From Astrocystis sublimbata (lineage: Eukaryota; Ascomycota; Sordariomycetes; Xylariales; Xylariaceae): a stretch of DNA of 64,000 nucleotides. Below are positions 38,601 to 51,710 of this stretch, piece after piece (positions within the stretch are counted from its first letter, which is position 1; each line of letters opens with the position of its first letter). Both the position numbers and the translations under genes were made by a program. Below the pieces are notes generated by a model, which was not told the DNA's origin, searched no databases, and worked only from the letters and a program-made list of their open reading frames with translations. The stretch spans positions 62,001 through 126,000 of the forward strand of contig JAJNNY010000018.1 of assembly GCA_022453515.1 (NCBI GenBank), read 5' to 3'.

Positions 38601-41591
38601 AGGTAGGCTCGACACCACATTCATGATGGTGTAGATGTAGGTAGGTACTATGTAGGACGCACAAACAGGCGAGAAGGCCAACGACGGGACGAACTAGGCG
38701 GCGTTTCCCACGTGCGTTGTGTACAGTACTCACCTCGTTTGCCCAATCTCCGGCAAGTCTCAACTTGATACAAGCCATTGGCTCGCACCATTTTAGCTAG
38801 GCTCTGACTACCTGGCGCCTCCATCTATGATAGGCTGTCTGTAATCGTAGACTTGCCTGCCTCAGCCCGGCCGCCGTAATCGCTTTGTCATCTGCCGCGG
38901 GAAGCCGATAAGGAGATGAGATGGCGGTTGGCTCTACATGTCTTGTTCCCTTGGTATACTGTGAAACCGTACATCCGCACGAATGGATGGTACAGTACAG
39001 TATGTACGTGTCTGCAATTTCGCAGAATTCGTTGGCGATTGAATCCCGCCCAACTGATGGCCAGCCAGCCGCGCGATGTGACGGTTGTCCAGCGACTTGT
39101 ATGAGGCCGTCGAATTAGGCGATGCCTCGTGGCTCATCTTCCTGGCTGCAGCTGCTTGCTGTTCATCATCAGGAGCCCTGCGGCTTTTCTCATTGAGCAG
39201 CTGAAGTCGTCGATCCCGGACAAAAGCAATCTACCCCACGCAGTGTAGAAGCCCTAGAATTAAATAGCCAGGCTTCCATCTATGTGTAGATTCCAGTAAG
39301 TCGGTAGGTGGCGCTTGAGGAAAAGGAAGATCCCAGTACAACGATACTACAACATTAGCTAAAATTAAACACGTAGCATCATGAGTGGGAGCTTCGCTTT
39401 GCTCTTGAGCTCTCTATCCTAATTGGGTGTCTGTCGGCACTTTACTAAGATAAGTTTTATGCAGAGTGAATGACAAGTTCCATCGACTGCCAACTATTTG
39501 CGGGTTGCATACGAACGCATTTTCAGACTTATAGTGCTTTCTCCACGTTGTAACGTTGACTGCAGAGACGCCACAGATCTACCTTCCTTCTGCAATCAAG
39601 GTGAGTTCCATCTAGGGTGCCACGATGACTCTATTATTATTACAAACTCGGATTAATGTCAAAATGCGTCGATAGCTCTAAGTCTGAGAAACGATTGTCA
39701 CAGCCATCTTCGTACTGCAATCGCCACGGCATCAAGAGACGTGGAGCAAGGAGTTGCATGTCATTGACATCTTTCCTTTACTAAGAGTGCTATGTGCAGA
39801 GAGTGGTCTAGCACCGCAACCCTAAAAAACTTCAATGCAAGCTTATCGACATCAAGATAGATTCTCACATTTGCGAAATCTCCCTGTGCAGAGGGTTCTC
39901 ATTCTCATTCTCATCGAGTCTGCGCCCGCGCCCGTCCTATATCTGGCATAAGGCTCTCGGTATCTATTTAAACAACTACACAAATCTTTCTTTATCGAAT
40001 CGAAACAGCAGTGACCTATCATTTCGATAAGTGCAAATGACGGTGATGTGGAAAGAAGTTTGGCAAGTCTGCTGAGAGGAGCTGCGAATTGGTTTCGACG
40101 GTGGCGAGTGTAAGAGGGTTGGAATGGATGTGCAAGTAGAGTAACTCACATATCACCGAATTGTTGGATACCTGACTATGTCTGGCGCGACCTCATCAGG
40201 CAACAGATGGCCAATACCTAGAAATGCACTTTTAGTCTGATTACGCGCTTTCGCTTTTGATGTTGAACAAAGGGGTAGAGGGGACTTGTAATACTGGAGT
40301 AGGCTGATGTGTTCCCATCCGATGTGATTCCTTTGGAAGTACTCAACTGACTATTCAATCATGGCACTGGAACCTTGCTTGCTTGTGTTTACTATTGTAG
40401 ATTGCACGTTGGCAAAGTAGAAAGCTTGAGATATAGCCAGCATCGTATTTCGCAACGACTGATTATCTCGTATGGGTTTAAAAAAGATGTTTATCTAGCT
40501 AGGAGTTCGGTACGTTGTCACGATATCAAAATGTCTAAACAATCTCTGTACGTGGTTATCGATATACGTGGCATTCCCACGTCAACCTACAGCAATGCCA
40601 GGCCGGTGAAAAATTGTCGCACACAAGAGATAGAACATCACTGTGAACACATTTCCAAACCTGATATTAATCGATGCTAGCCCACCTGTGCTTTGCTATC
40701 TATCGTACGCCCCCGGACAAATAAATGAAGAAAGAAAAGAGCAGACACCCTTTTACCGACGAAATAATACATGATAGTTTCGTCGAGCGACTGGCCATCA
40801 TAGCATGTTTGTAAATAAGGGATATATTGTCACGATTTGCGTCAGCTATCAGCCCTGCAGTCGTGTGGTGGAAGATGCCCGTATCTACGACACTGTTCAA
40901 GGGACGCAAGACACATGCCCAAGTCGATTATTCTTCACCTTTATGAAACACTTGCTACGTAGCTATAGCGCAAAATCATTCGTTTGCCATGAAGTGAATA
41001 TTAGCAAGACAATACGCTCCGTGGCGGTAAGTTGTCAATGCTACCCAACATCATATCCACAGAAAATATGTGAATCCTAAATGAGAAAGAGAACAAGTGG
41101 CACAATTACTGACCGGGCTCTCAAAAATGCATGTATTTCACACCAAAATACTGACTTAGAATACGATTAATCATCCATCAAGCTGTGAAGGGAGGAGGCC
41201 GCGAGCCTAAGATCCAATCATGTCACCGAAGATCAGCCGGGGCCTGGGCCTACCTACCTACTTGAACTTAGTCGTACGGCATGGACCCAGTACGTCATCA
41301 TTGAAACGACCATGAGCCTCCCCGTTGCTCAATGAATGGATGATTCACTCAAGGTATACAAGTCGTAAATACACTTGCGGGAAAGACATGCGCCCTATTG
41401 TGTGTGTGCAGCAGATATTTAAACCGGCAGTCGCATTTCATGCCCGCTATAACCACATCAGCAGCGTACTCCAACACCAACACCACAACAACAACACCAT
41501 CCTGCAAGCCCCAGGCCGCATCTCGTGCAGGACGCCTCCCCTCGTAACCAATACCAAGACCAAACATATTTTCAAAGCACCGATAACAACA
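35628..41591. other. 6 kb without a recognised gene
   Basis: Upstream region of the EGF-like gene, then unexplained DNA. It holds an (AAGCAG)n tract near 37255-37279, (CAC)n at 37658-37676, (ACACTT)n at 37682-37710 and a loose direct-repeat pattern at 39.4-39.9 kb. A 124-codon plus-strand frame at 37030-37404 is mostly simple-sequence Lys/Gln and was not accepted as a gene. Confidence 0.45.
37658..37710. repeat. (CAC)n followed by (ACACTT)n
   Basis: Six CAC trinucleotides, then after a short gap about four ACACTT hexamers. Confidence 0.75.
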
Positions 41592-42675
41592 ATGGCTACC
41601 ATCACGCTCAAGGACCCCGCGATAAGCGTCTCACTCCCGGAAGGTCTCTCGGAGGAGCAATTGCTCTCATTCTCGCCGTTCAATGTGAGCCGTTTCTATA
41701 TGATCTATAATTCTGAGCTTTTTGAAAAGAGGCGTGGTAAGCTGGTTGGCTTGCTCGCTTATACTATCACTGCACACTTCATTTGACCAACACACACACA
41801 CACACACACACACCATTTAATGCAGAAACGAAAAAAGGTTCCTACGCAAACGAGCTAACACGGCTCTGCAGAACTGGCTCCAGACCTTCACAAATTCACT
41901 AAAACTCCAGCACAGCAACCCCAAGCACCCCTTCCACGACGACCCGTACGCTCTCCGGTCCATCACCGTGCAAAGCTACGACATGTGGGCGCCTCCCAAG
42001 GTCGGGTTCCTCAAGATCCAGACCGAGGTCAAGAATTCCGCAGGCGAGTCGCTCCCGGGCGCCGTCTTCCTGCGTGGGCCAAGCGTCGGCATGCTAGTGA
42101 TGCTGATCCCAGACGACGTGCCACCGCCACCGTCACCGGCGCAGTCCGGAAAGGACATCTACGACGCCGAGGAGCGCTACGTGCTGCTCACCATCCAGCC
42201 GCGCGTTCCCGCCGGCAGCCTGGCCTTTGCAGAGCTGCCGGCCGGCATGGTCGACGAGGACGCCAGCGAGGGCGAGGGGCGGTTCGCAGGGGCCGCCGCG
42301 CGCGAGATCAAAGAGGAGCTGGGGATTGAGATCCCAGCGTCGGCTTTGACCTGCCTTAGTGATCTAGCGGCAGGGAAGGAGGAGGGGGAAGACGCGTCCT
42401 CGCGAGAAGGCGAAGAGGAGTGTCTCCCATCTAATATGTACCCCTCGGCTGGCGGCTGTGACGAGTATATCCCCATCTATATGCACGAGCGCCGGGTGCC
42501 CCGGGACACGCTGAAGCACTGGACGGGTAAGTTGACGGGACTCCGAGAGCACGGCGAGAAGATTACTCTGAAACTCGTCCCGATGCGCGATCTTTGGCGC
42601 GAGGGTCGGCGTGATGCTAAGGCACTTGCTGCGGTGGCGTTGTGGGAGGGGGCGAAGCGCGAGGACAAGTTATAG
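41592..42675 (+). CDS. Nudix hydrolase, NUDX14/ADP-sugar diphosphatase-like
   Basis: Exons 41592-41684 and 41872-42675 join in phase 0 to 298 residues. The 187-nt intron has a GTGAGC donor, a GAGCTAAC branch box and a CTGCAG acceptor, and contains a (CA)n microsatellite. The Nudix box starts at about Gly156 (ELPAGMVDED) and ends with REIKEELGIEI, supplying the metal-binding glutamates. The first consensus Glu is replaced by Gly, as I recall for the plant NUDX14 type. A long insertion (GKEEGEDASSREGEEE) separates the box from the C-terminal strand YIPIYMHERRV. Family members cleave nucleoside-diphosphate sugars to sugar phosphate and NMP; the exact substrate here is inferred. The gene converges with the dehydratase gene, leaving about 150 bp. 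Confidence 0.88.
41789..41813. repeat. (CA)n dinucleotide repeat inside the Nudix intron
   Basis: About twelve CA units between the donor at 41685 and the acceptor at 41871; a candidate polymorphic marker. Confidence 0.9.
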
Positions 42676-42827
42676 GGAAGACTTATGACAGAAAAACAGA
42701 CACAACTCCCGTGAAGCCCCTGTGCTTTCCGCGCTGGGTTTAAAGGCGACCTGCAAAGTTGAGCACGTGCAAGGGGTCGCAGAGATTGTATAAATAGCGC
42801 AATAATTGACACGGCAGAGATCGATAT

Positions 42828-44488
42828 CTACCTGTATTTCTCATAGAGGGCTATCTCTTTCGATGCGGCCTCTGCCTTTGCTACAGTCTCGGCATCATAC
42901 ACATCCTCGGGCTGTTGCTCGCCGCGGAGAATGAGCTTGTCATGGCGGGTGCCCTCTTCTTTCGTCATCAGAACGAGGTCCGTCAGTTTCAAGTTGGACG
43001 ATTTCTGCACATTCGGCTCTTCGCCAATCTTGATCAAGATGGGACTTGTGGGCTTTCGCCATCGAGTCAGCACCAGTCTTGTCGTGATTCCAGTGACGAT
43101 GCTGCGACCCTTGAAGACTTCCTCGGCCAGGAACGCAATATCACCTATTGTAATAGGGGTCTTCAGACCCACTGATATGCTAGGATCGCCGCCCGTCTGG
43201 TATCGCAGCACCTTCTCCTCAACACCCTGTACGGAGGCGAGTAAGCCTTCGTACAATTTCTCGCGGCCTTTTGCTGGCAGGTAGTCGTGTGGGTAGCCTG
43301 GTAAGGGTTAGCGCATGCAGCCACTGGTGAATGAGTATGCAGATTGATGTACCTGTGATGGTAAGGATAACGTGGTTGGCGACAGTATATCCAAAAACAG
43401 CAGGCATTGTGCCCAATACAGGCAATATTCGGACCCGAAAATCGGGAAGAACGCCGAGATCACCAACCTGGCCCTTCTTGAACTCGTCCTCGGGCAGTGG
43501 GAGCAACTCTGCCTTCCCATCACCTGTCTTCTCTGTGGAGTAGACGGTCGGTATTCCCTTGGTGACACCTAGCAGCTTCAAACGCCTGCGCGTAGACCTC
43601 GACAAGCCGTCGTCGGTGCTGGTGCCGATGTCGCCAACAACGATGCGCGTCGGATCACTCTTGCACCCGGCGCCCATGGCAGATATGACTGGCAACTCGT
43701 GGTCGTGGCAGTACTTGAGCAGCGCAACCTTGGTATCGATGTTGTCGATGGCGTCAATAACGAAATCAGGCTTCTGGTCCGTGTTCTGCCAGGGCGCGAG
43801 CAGGCGCTCGGCGGCCTGGTCCCAGAACTTCTCCTGGCGCAGGTCGAAGTGTACCCAGGGTGTGATGGCCAGCAAGCGGCGCTGCAGGCACTGGACCTTG
43901 GAGTTGCCGACGTCGGCGAGGGTAGCGACGGCGTGTCGATTGAGAGAGCTCAGGGTGACCTGGTCGAAGTCGATCAGGCGTATGCGCGAGACACCGGACC
44001 GCGCCAGAGCTGCGGTGCAGTGCGATCCAACGCCGCCGCAGCCGACGACTACGACAAAGGCGCCGCGCAGCTTATCGAGGCCGTCGGGATTGAGAAAGAC
44101 GCGATTGCGGGCCAGTTGCTCGAGGATGAGCTCGTCGTCGTAGTCGCCGGCTTGGGCACGGCGTGCAAGCATCTCGTTCCGGATGTCTTCCTTGTCGGCC
44201 TTGGAGGCGCCGCCGAAACTGTTAAGCTACCTTGCGCGGGTCAGCCAGGACAGCTGTCGGGGATTCTGATGGTGGGAGGTGTCGACGCACCTTGCGCAAG
44301 GCGTCGCCGCTGTCGCCGCCATGCTCAGCGAGCGACGGGATCGAGCGCTTGAGATCATGTACACGCTCCTCTTGCCGCAGGTGCTGGTAGCCGAGGATGG
44401 CGCCAGCGACAACGGCGCCGGAAGCGATGGCGGTGGCGGCGAGCTGCACACGCGGGTTGGTGCTCGCCCGCTCCAAGAACGACGCCAT
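42828..44488 (-). CDS. tRNA threonylcarbamoyladenosine dehydratase (TcdA/Tcd1-2-like)
   Basis: Three exons, 44488-44291, 44226-43353 and 43297-42828, give 513 residues with consistent phases. An N-terminal hydrophobic span (about residues 14-36, AATAIASGAVVAGAILG) resembles that of yeast Tcd1/Tcd2, which sit on the mitochondrial outer membrane. The E1/ThiF-like adenylation domain shows the nucleotide-binding VVGCGGVGSH (about 128-135), LIDFDQVTLSSLNRH, a VIDAIDNIDTK segment and SAMGAGCKSDPTRI, as in enzymes that cyclise t6A37 of tRNAs to ct6A using ATP. The C-terminal exon (YPHDYLPAKGREK onward, ending ALYEKYR) matches the fungal extension. ATG at 44488 is preferred over in-frame sequence upstream, which is CA-repeat leader (HTHTHTH). 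Confidence 0.92.
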
Positions 44489-44498
44489 GCCGCCGCCG

Positions 44499-44519
44499 TG
44501 TGTGTGTGTGTGTGTGTGT
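44499..44519. repeat. (TG)n repeat in the 5' leader of the dehydratase gene
   Basis: About ten TG units ending 11 bp upstream of the ATG at 44488 (CA-rich on the coding strand). Confidence 0.9.
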
Positions 44520-46128
44520 ATCGTGTGTAAGTCGAATCGTAGTGCTCGTATCCTAGTAAAGTCTACAAGGTAGCCAGCCGTAGTGTGTTCCAAAACCTAG
44601 TCGATACTGTTATATCGTCATAATGCCATAAAGTACCATAGTATAGCCCGGGGCAAAGGCTTGTCGAGGCTATCGCGATGGCAATTGGTGGTTAATTGAA
44701 TGTGAAACCACGTCGAGCTTGAGCTGCACCTCAGCGCTGTCTTTTTTTGCCATGACGAAATTTCACAACGGCACACCATATACAGTGCATATACAGTGCA
44801 TAATACCCAAGAGTCACTGTAAGTAATGTCGCTGGGTTGAGCGACAAAGTGACAAAGCGACCTAACTTTAAGTACCTGACACCCGAGCCCGCTGAGCTTA
44901 ATCTGAGCCTCTCCCGAGGTCTGGCACTCCCGAGCAACTTAAACCATGCACTCACTCACTTGGTACAAAGTATTAGTATTACTGCCCATACAAAATAAAG
45001 TTGCATTGGGGGTTGCAATTAGGCATGCGGTTAGGGTTTCGGGTCATTTAGTCATTCATCTACCATGTATTTATCTTCAAACACCCAAGATGCATTTCAA
45101 TCTAAATCAGCGATAGGATGGTGAGGATGGCAAATCGACTTCCCCATACAAGTACTGCCGTACGCAGACGCAGTATTTGGCGAGCTTGGTGCTTGTTAGT
45201 TTGATCGACCGTTTATTGTGTTGTGTGTTTCCCGCCGCGTAGGCAAGCCAGAATGCCCGAACACAACCGTTTGATCGTCCGGGAAAAGAAGCCACTCGCC
45301 GCATATGCCGAGGTTAGCCCCCGACGCCCCCAGACGAGCAGATACTGTAAACAGGAACCCCTTGGTTATCGTTTCATTATGTCCATTGTCCAAGGCCGCA
45401 AGCAGACGTATCTGGCAAATACAACTCACTCGATGCCAGCATGGGGGCTTGGTTCACAGTGACAGGAGCCCTTCTCCTATTTCCATCAGCCGTCCGCTCG
45501 TCTACATACAGTACATACAGTATATGCAGTACGGAGTACTACGTAAATACGTGCACAGCTCCCACTACGAGTATGTAGAATTTAATGCTGGGATCGTGCT
45601 CCTATGCGGAGATGGCCGGTCCACAAATACTTACATGTCACGCACATCCCTGTTGGCTCCCATGTGGCCGGTAGCATGTGCTTGTTGAGACAAGTCGACA
45701 AGAGTTCTGCAAGAACAGTGGGATCAGCGGTGAGGCCCACCAATGTCTGATAACTTCGTCCTAACCTAGAAGCGCTGTCCTCTCGACATGCCCATTCTCG
45801 CTGATCTTACCTCTTCGATCCGTCCGATGTTGTGCTTGATGAAGAGCTGTACATGGACAGCAGCATGTGTGTTCTATCGTGGGCTTCATTTCACGACGTG
45901 TGTACTGAGCGGCGCGCTTCAACTCTTGTTGCATTGCGTGTAATTAAGTATCTTCATGGGGTAACTTTGTTATTGAAGGAAAATATAATTAAATGTTGGC
46001 ACTCGTCCGAGGAGACGTCAACGAAGTTACACATCTATCCCATGTCTTTTCCGACCCCCTATGATTATGTCCGAACCGAAAATATAAACTCATTATTACT
46101 CTATCCCAATCTTATGGCTGCGTGCTGC
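44520..46128. other. Intergenic DNA, no gene recognised
   Basis: Promoter of the dehydratase gene and the 3' side of the carbonic anhydrase gene. Short frames only; the 45832-46455 plus-strand frame is largely antisense to the carbonic anhydrase. Confidence 0.5.
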
Positions 46129-47049
46129 TTATTCGAGCTTGGCCATGGCCAAGAGGTTGGCCATGCCGGGCGTGTTCTGCACGTAACGGGAGTTGAGCCC
46201 GATAACGTCCCGGGCCTTCACAAATGTCTCGCGGGACATCATCAGCTTCTTTGTCGAAACCGACCAGTTGACCCCTTCCGAGCACGGCGGTGTGGTCAGA
46301 GAGCCCGAGTAGCGTTGGAACTCTGCGGTCGCCAGCGTCTCACTGAGCTCGGTCATGCTGAAGGGCGCCGTGGTGGTCTCCGTGCCGGGTGTGGCGATGT
46401 CTCCGACGGAGGCGAAGATTGTCTCGAGCATGGCTGTCGGCGCGTTGCGGCGTGAGAGTCTGGTGGCGTTGGAAGGGGCAGAGTCGACGAGGTCGATGTA
46501 GACGCCAACCACGGCGACTTGCGTGCCGGCTTGGAACACCATATGCATTTCCACTGGACATGTCTATTAGTCTTCTGAGAAAACCAGGCGTTGGGGCTCT
46601 GGTAACTTACTCGGTAAGCTGACACCATTGTCGATATGCTCGCTAGGGTGGTGAAAGTGGAACTGCATGAGCTCGTACTCCTCGCCGTCGAGCTCGAGTT
46701 TGGCACCTTTTCCCTCCATCACCACCTCTACCGTGCTTCCGAGGTTTTCGAAAACGGCACCCTCGGGAAGCTCATCAGGTAGTGTGACAGTAACATCATT
46801 GCTAGTGGCCATAGTGAAAACTCCGTTGACCATGTCAATGGGTGACTGGTTCGAGCCGGCAGCACATGCTGAGTTAGCAGGGCTAAGGTGATGCCATAGT
46901 ACCGGCGACCCTTGCGCAACGTAACCGAAGTTGGAGACGGGTACGAATCCCTCCTCGCGTGTATCCAGATGCGTACGGCCACCACAGAACCCAAAGACAG
47001 GCGTTATGGCCCCGGCCAGCAACAGGAGTGTTTGCATTGATGTAGTCAT
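46129..47049 (-). CDS. Secreted alpha-type carbonic anhydrase
   Basis: Exons 47049-46611 and 46553-46129 (57-nt intron, GTAAGT donor) give 287 residues. A signal peptide (MTTSMQTLLLLAGAITPVFG) is followed by the mature start FCGGRTH. Alpha-class hallmarks are NQSPID, the zinc ligands His131 and His133 in QFHFHHPSEH and His150 in EMHMVF (just after the splice), and SLTTPPCSEGVNW with the substrate-orienting Thr. The enzyme hydrates CO2 to bicarbonate outside the cell or in the secretory pathway. The His immediately after the second ligand (FHFHHPSEH) replaces the usual small residue, as is common in fungal members. ATG at 47049 is preferred; an ATG nine codons upstream would put charged residues before the signal peptide. 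Confidence 0.94.
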
Positions 47050-50000
47050 TTTGAAGACCTCCAGATTATGATGCAATACTTAGATTGTCTCAAAATTTTG
47101 ATAGCAATTCTAAGATGATCCGCTACTGGGTTTAATCGTATGAGAAAAGAGGGATATTAATAGAGATCGAAGAAACAGTGAGGGAATAATTCAGAAATCC
47201 AGACCCAAACGAGGGGATAAGAGAAAAGTAACTGTCCTGCAGCTGAGAGTAAATGGAACGCCGCTTGGGCCGCCTCGGTAGTCCGAGCGAAGGAAAGTAA
47301 TGAAAATGGTAATGAAAATCAGATAATGAAAGCAGAACGGGACAAATAATGAACATTCACAAGAAGACGGGACATCTGGAGATTATATGGCAAAATTAAC
47401 GTCGACTCTACTACGATGGGCGACGAGATAGGCGAGGATGGATGCCAACACTGATACACTGTTACATATCCTAATTAGGGTACTTGGCGTTTACCTCTTG
47501 GCGAGTTTGATGTTCTTGGCGACCACAGAGCAGGAAGACCGAAAAGCAGGATCAGAGCTATGAAAGCCAAGTGAGGCGCAAGAGACGTGGTTTCACGGCA
47601 CAATTATCAGCTCTTGGTCGGCGCTCGGTGCTCAAGCCGTCTGAGAGTGGCGGCCTCACGCGCACTTTTTGTTCTCCCAGAGTGTGCTACGGCCACCAAG
47701 TCGTTACTTATAGTAAGAAGCGGCTAGCTCGGGTGGGCCGCTCATTTATGCGGTTTGTTAATTATGCTACACGTTACTCGTAGGATGCGACTCAGCAGAC
47801 CAGGACGAGGAACATACCTCCTGCCAGACAAATATAGGTTCGGGGTAAAGACAGAGATAGATTAGTACCGCTCACTACTTCCCGACCAACACGCGGGGAT
47901 TCATAGTCGGTTACGAGATGTCGTTCGGGTTTCGCTTGTCAGCAGCAAGAGGCGCTGTCATTTGTAACGGCCAAGAAACCAATAGACCCCGGAGAATTCC
48001 AGGCCAAGACCCCCTTAAGGAAACCTGGTCTGCTGTCAGAGATAATCAATCACCCCGAGAGCTTGTCGGAAGGGGTTCTTGGCTTCGACTACCAAGCTTT
48101 CGACTCTGATGGCGTTTAAGGCTGACCACGTAAGCAAAACAACTTAATACCAGCCACATCCATCCATCCATGATAACTGCTGGCATAGCTGCTTGCACAA
48201 TCGCTCTATTCTATTACTTACTTCCAGTTCAGTGATCCAGACAGAATAGCGAATCCTTCCATTAGGTAATTAGTCTACAGCCACACTGGTCGACCACTAT
48301 CTACGTGCTTGCGCGGTTTTCGGGTGCCGCCAATAACGTGCGTTTGTTTGATCATTGTCGTTTATGTAAAGCCGCCACGAGGTTAATCCTCAACTCCATA
48401 TTCGTTGTCTACGGATCTCGTGAGCCTGGAACCCAGTCACCTATCATTAATGTCATCTTGGTTCGGGAATCTACCCCGAAAAGCATCACAATCCCATTGA
48501 CATACCTGATGCCTCTAGTCGCGCTCCTTGAAACAAGAAGCAGACAGCATTTGCTGTTGTGAGCTGCGAGCTTCTCGCGCAGTGTCTGCCATGCCGCCAT
48601 ACCGGGACCAGCCTTCGTTGAGTAGTGTCAGGCTAATCATGCGCCTTGGTTCTAAAGCTCTTGATGATGGCTAGGGTACCGAGGTCGAGGCTCGGGCACA
48701 GTCCCACGTTCCTGCAAGGGTATACGTACGCTAGCAATGGTCGTAGTCAAGTGACAGTGCTCGGCTCACTCGGTGATCGGTGCATTGAAAACTTTGGGAC
48801 TTCCTCGCGCAATTGCGGAAGAGGTGAGTGGTCTATGTTTCAATCGACGTCAATTCGTTCTAAAGGGAGTTGCTAAGCTTCGTCAGGAGTCACAGCTCAG
48901 TAATAGCTCATATTCACTATAGACCCTATCTAGCCAAGTCTTGGACAATAGAGCTTGATTAGCATCCTTGAGCTGTCATCAAGGCAAGACTTCTGTGTCG
49001 ACGACACGTTTGTATAAGATGCCTCCGATTGCAGGCGTTCAAGCACCTACTCGGTATGCAATATTCATGAGCTAGCTTTGACCGTGCACGTCTGGATCTT
49101 GATCGGTACAGAAATGAAACCATTGCAACATAAGATAGGCAAGTACTTCTTACCTGCAGTCTCAACCGAGGTAGAATCTCGGCTTTCACCGGTTCAGGTG
49201 ATATTAGACTACCTATGCAGTAGGACTTGAAAGTAAGTTCCCTACTTCCAAAGTATACTCGTTTATTTTACATGAGGCACATACGCTTAAGAATCATTGG
49301 AACCCACGTCAAACTGTGGGCCATATGCATCAAGCTATGCGGCTATGATGAGGGGCACTTTTCTGCTAGAGTTTGCTCAAGAAGGCATTCAATTTCTGGA
49401 GAGACTCCATTACGTAAAGATCGTCTATGAGGCTGGATAATGAAGAACTTGCTCCATGTGTACGGTAGACTGATCTAATCTTAGTGCCCAGGGCGTTTCA
49501 AAACACCAGGTGCAACATCAAACAATCTAGACCTACCCTAGGTTCGGACTAAGATACAACATCGTTCTGGGGCGCTCTTCAAGGTCAGCACTGCCACAGT
49601 ACAGTGCGTTCGCACCTGAGGATGTCTCGTGAACTTTACAGTCAATATAGACTATCTCCCTTATGCTGAGAGACTTCTACGATGAAACTGCTTCAGGCTC
49701 ACTTTGCAGGCTCCGTAGACACCCACTCGGCAGCAGTGTTTGAAACGCAATGACATGTCCAATGATCTAGGCCACAAAACACATCTCCTGGCTTCTAATT
49801 GGCAAAAGCGATAAGGCGACAAACCAACAAGTTGGGTAAAGTAAAGCAATCGAGGAAAAGCACTTGATATATCACATGACATCGGATGGACCTAGTATTG
49901 CTAGTACACAACATGGGCAGACCCCCAATCCCAGATACGAGACTGAGCTATCGACGTCTCTTCAAGGTCTCAGTCACGCGCAGTGGTCACGAGGTGAGCC

Positions 50001-50708
50001 CGACGTTATCCAAATCGAATGCGCCCCGTGGGGTATTACCGCCGCGGCCGTTCTATGAAACGTCCCTCAACCGATAAGTGACGCGGCCCATGACGACTGC
50101 CATACGGGCACTGATAAAATGTATAAAACGATGCATTGATGCCCGTTCCCATAATATAACATCTCGTCGCTTGAATTCAGTAAGTGCTGACAAAAGGATT
50201 ACTCGGACACAAGCCAGTAAGACGATGTGGTGCGATGTAAGAATTATATCATCCTCCAAACAGTGCGGCAGGAAAAGTCAGCGCATCATCCATCGCGCAA
50301 AGTATCAAATTGCCAAGAAGATGCCATCAATGGTCTAGAACGTTGTTATCAACGTGTGGCTTTTTGAAGACTGCAATCTCGTTCTGGATGACGACGAACT
50401 TGTTGCTAAAACTCTCGGAACCGGAAGCTGCCTACCTACATTTGAGTCTTCTCAGAATACACCTTTTTAGGAAAGCTGTTACACCGACTTGGTATCAGGT
50501 TCCGCCCATCACGCGCATACCAAGATGATGCGAACACAAGATTCGACATGAGAAATATCTTCAGACACGGTCGAATTCGTCGCCGGAACCGCTGACGCTT
50601 TCATAGACAATATCTATAAACGTTTCATGACGCCCAATCGATAACAGAGAACGGGCATCTTTAAACTGAAGTGAGAGACCAGTAATGTCAAAGAAGGCAG
50701 CTCATAGG
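47050..50708. other. 3.6 kb intergenic region, no gene recognised
   Basis: No frame above 90 codons and no recognisable exon chain. The part next to 47049 should be the carbonic anhydrase promoter. Confidence 0.5.
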
Positions 50709-51710
50709 CTAAAAATCCACGATTCGAGAGCCAGGTATACTATACACAAAGTTGGTGCCAAACATCTCGGCTGGCGTTTGGAATCCCCCTCTAACCTCCC
50801 CTGCCAACACCCGCTTGGCGGCTTCTACTGAAGCCATTCCCGTAAACGTGTACCCGTTAACCGTATGAAGCACAGCGCATCTCTTAGTCCCATTCTTCTC
50901 AGTCACCACAACTGAGGCGTGATATGGATGCATAGTTCTCTGCTCAGCCGTAGGTCCATCAGGCATGGCATCGAGATCCGCAGTAGGGAATGAACCTGCG
51001 GATGTTCGCACATAAGTCCTAACATTAGGAGCTTCAGTCAATTTCGATATAGTGATGAGATCCGGGAGCGTCACAGGAAGGCAGGAAACCGATCCGAGGC
51101 CGTCGTCGAAGTCGAATTGATTCGTGTTGTTGATATCTTGTGGCAATAGCTTGCCATCGTGCCGTTGAAGGCAATCGGGTGACAGACTTGCTGCGGCACT
51201 AATGGCCGAGCCTCGCGACATAGATCCGGAGACACATAGAGCGATGTCGACGGTGACGGCTTGTTCCGTCCTATGAAGTACGTGGAGGGTCAGACAACCT
51301 AGCATTGCAACGCTGCCACCACATCCAGGGAGAAGCATAGCACCTGCCCGCTTTGCGGCCTCGCTCAGCTTTTCTGCTGACTGGTAAGCACACAGCTCAG
51401 CGGAGATGTCGAGATAGTGTATGCCTCGCTTGATACATGCTGCCATAAGAGGCTCAGCTGTTTTCGTAAAGGGTCCAGCGCAGTTGAGCAGCACCTCGAC
51501 ATTTTCCAAGGCCATATCGATGGATTGGGAGCTCTCGAGATCGAAAACTCTATACGATGTAGTGAGTTGAGAAGCGAGTTCTGTGATTTTCTCCCTGGAG
51601 CGTCCCCCAAGAAGAAATGGAAGACCAAGATCTTTCGCATGCCGGCATGCAATGCGCCCTGTGTAGCCGGTTGCTCCATAGATCAATATTTTACCCATGG
51701 CGATTGGCAT
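50709..51710 (-). CDS. Saccharopine-dehydrogenase-like / trans-acting enoyl reductase family protein
   Basis: Single exon of 333 residues. The N-terminal Rossmann fold has the NAD(P)-binding motif YGATGYTGR (about residues 10-18), then GGRSREK and LLNCAGPFTKTAEPLMAAC, the typical Sacchrp_dh_NADP order. HYLDISAEL and LLPGCGGSVAMLGCL follow. The protein is shorter than mycobacterial or fungal saccharopine-dehydrogenase-like oxidoreductases (roughly 400 residues) but has its own end (PGSRIVDF). Such proteins reduce double bonds, sometimes in polyketide or lipid pathways; no polyketide synthase is in this window, so substrate is unknown. The alternative start at 51698 (MGKILIYG) is equally good. 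Confidence 0.85.
   Translation of the reverse strand: MPIAMGKILIYGATGYTGRIACRHAKDLGLPFLLGGRSREKITELASQLTTSYRVFDLESSQSIDMALENVEVLLNCAGPFTKTAEPLMAACIKRGIHYLDISAELCAYQSAEKLSEAAKRAGAMLLPGCGGSVAMLGCLTLHVLHRTEQAVTVDIALCVSGSMSRGSAISAAASLSPDCLQRHDGKLLPQDINNTNQFDFDDGLGSVSCLPVTLPDLITISKLTEAPNVRTYVRTSAGSFPTADLDAMPDGPTAEQRTMHPYHASVVVTEKNGTKRCAVLHTVNGYTFTGMASVEAAKRVLAGEVRGGFQTPAEMFGTNFVYSIPGSRIVDF

Noticed and set aside
43559..44352. Two long plus-strand frames opposite the dehydratase gene
   Set aside because: Shadows of a GC-rich coding exon whose minus-strand product has clear ThiF/TcdA motifs.
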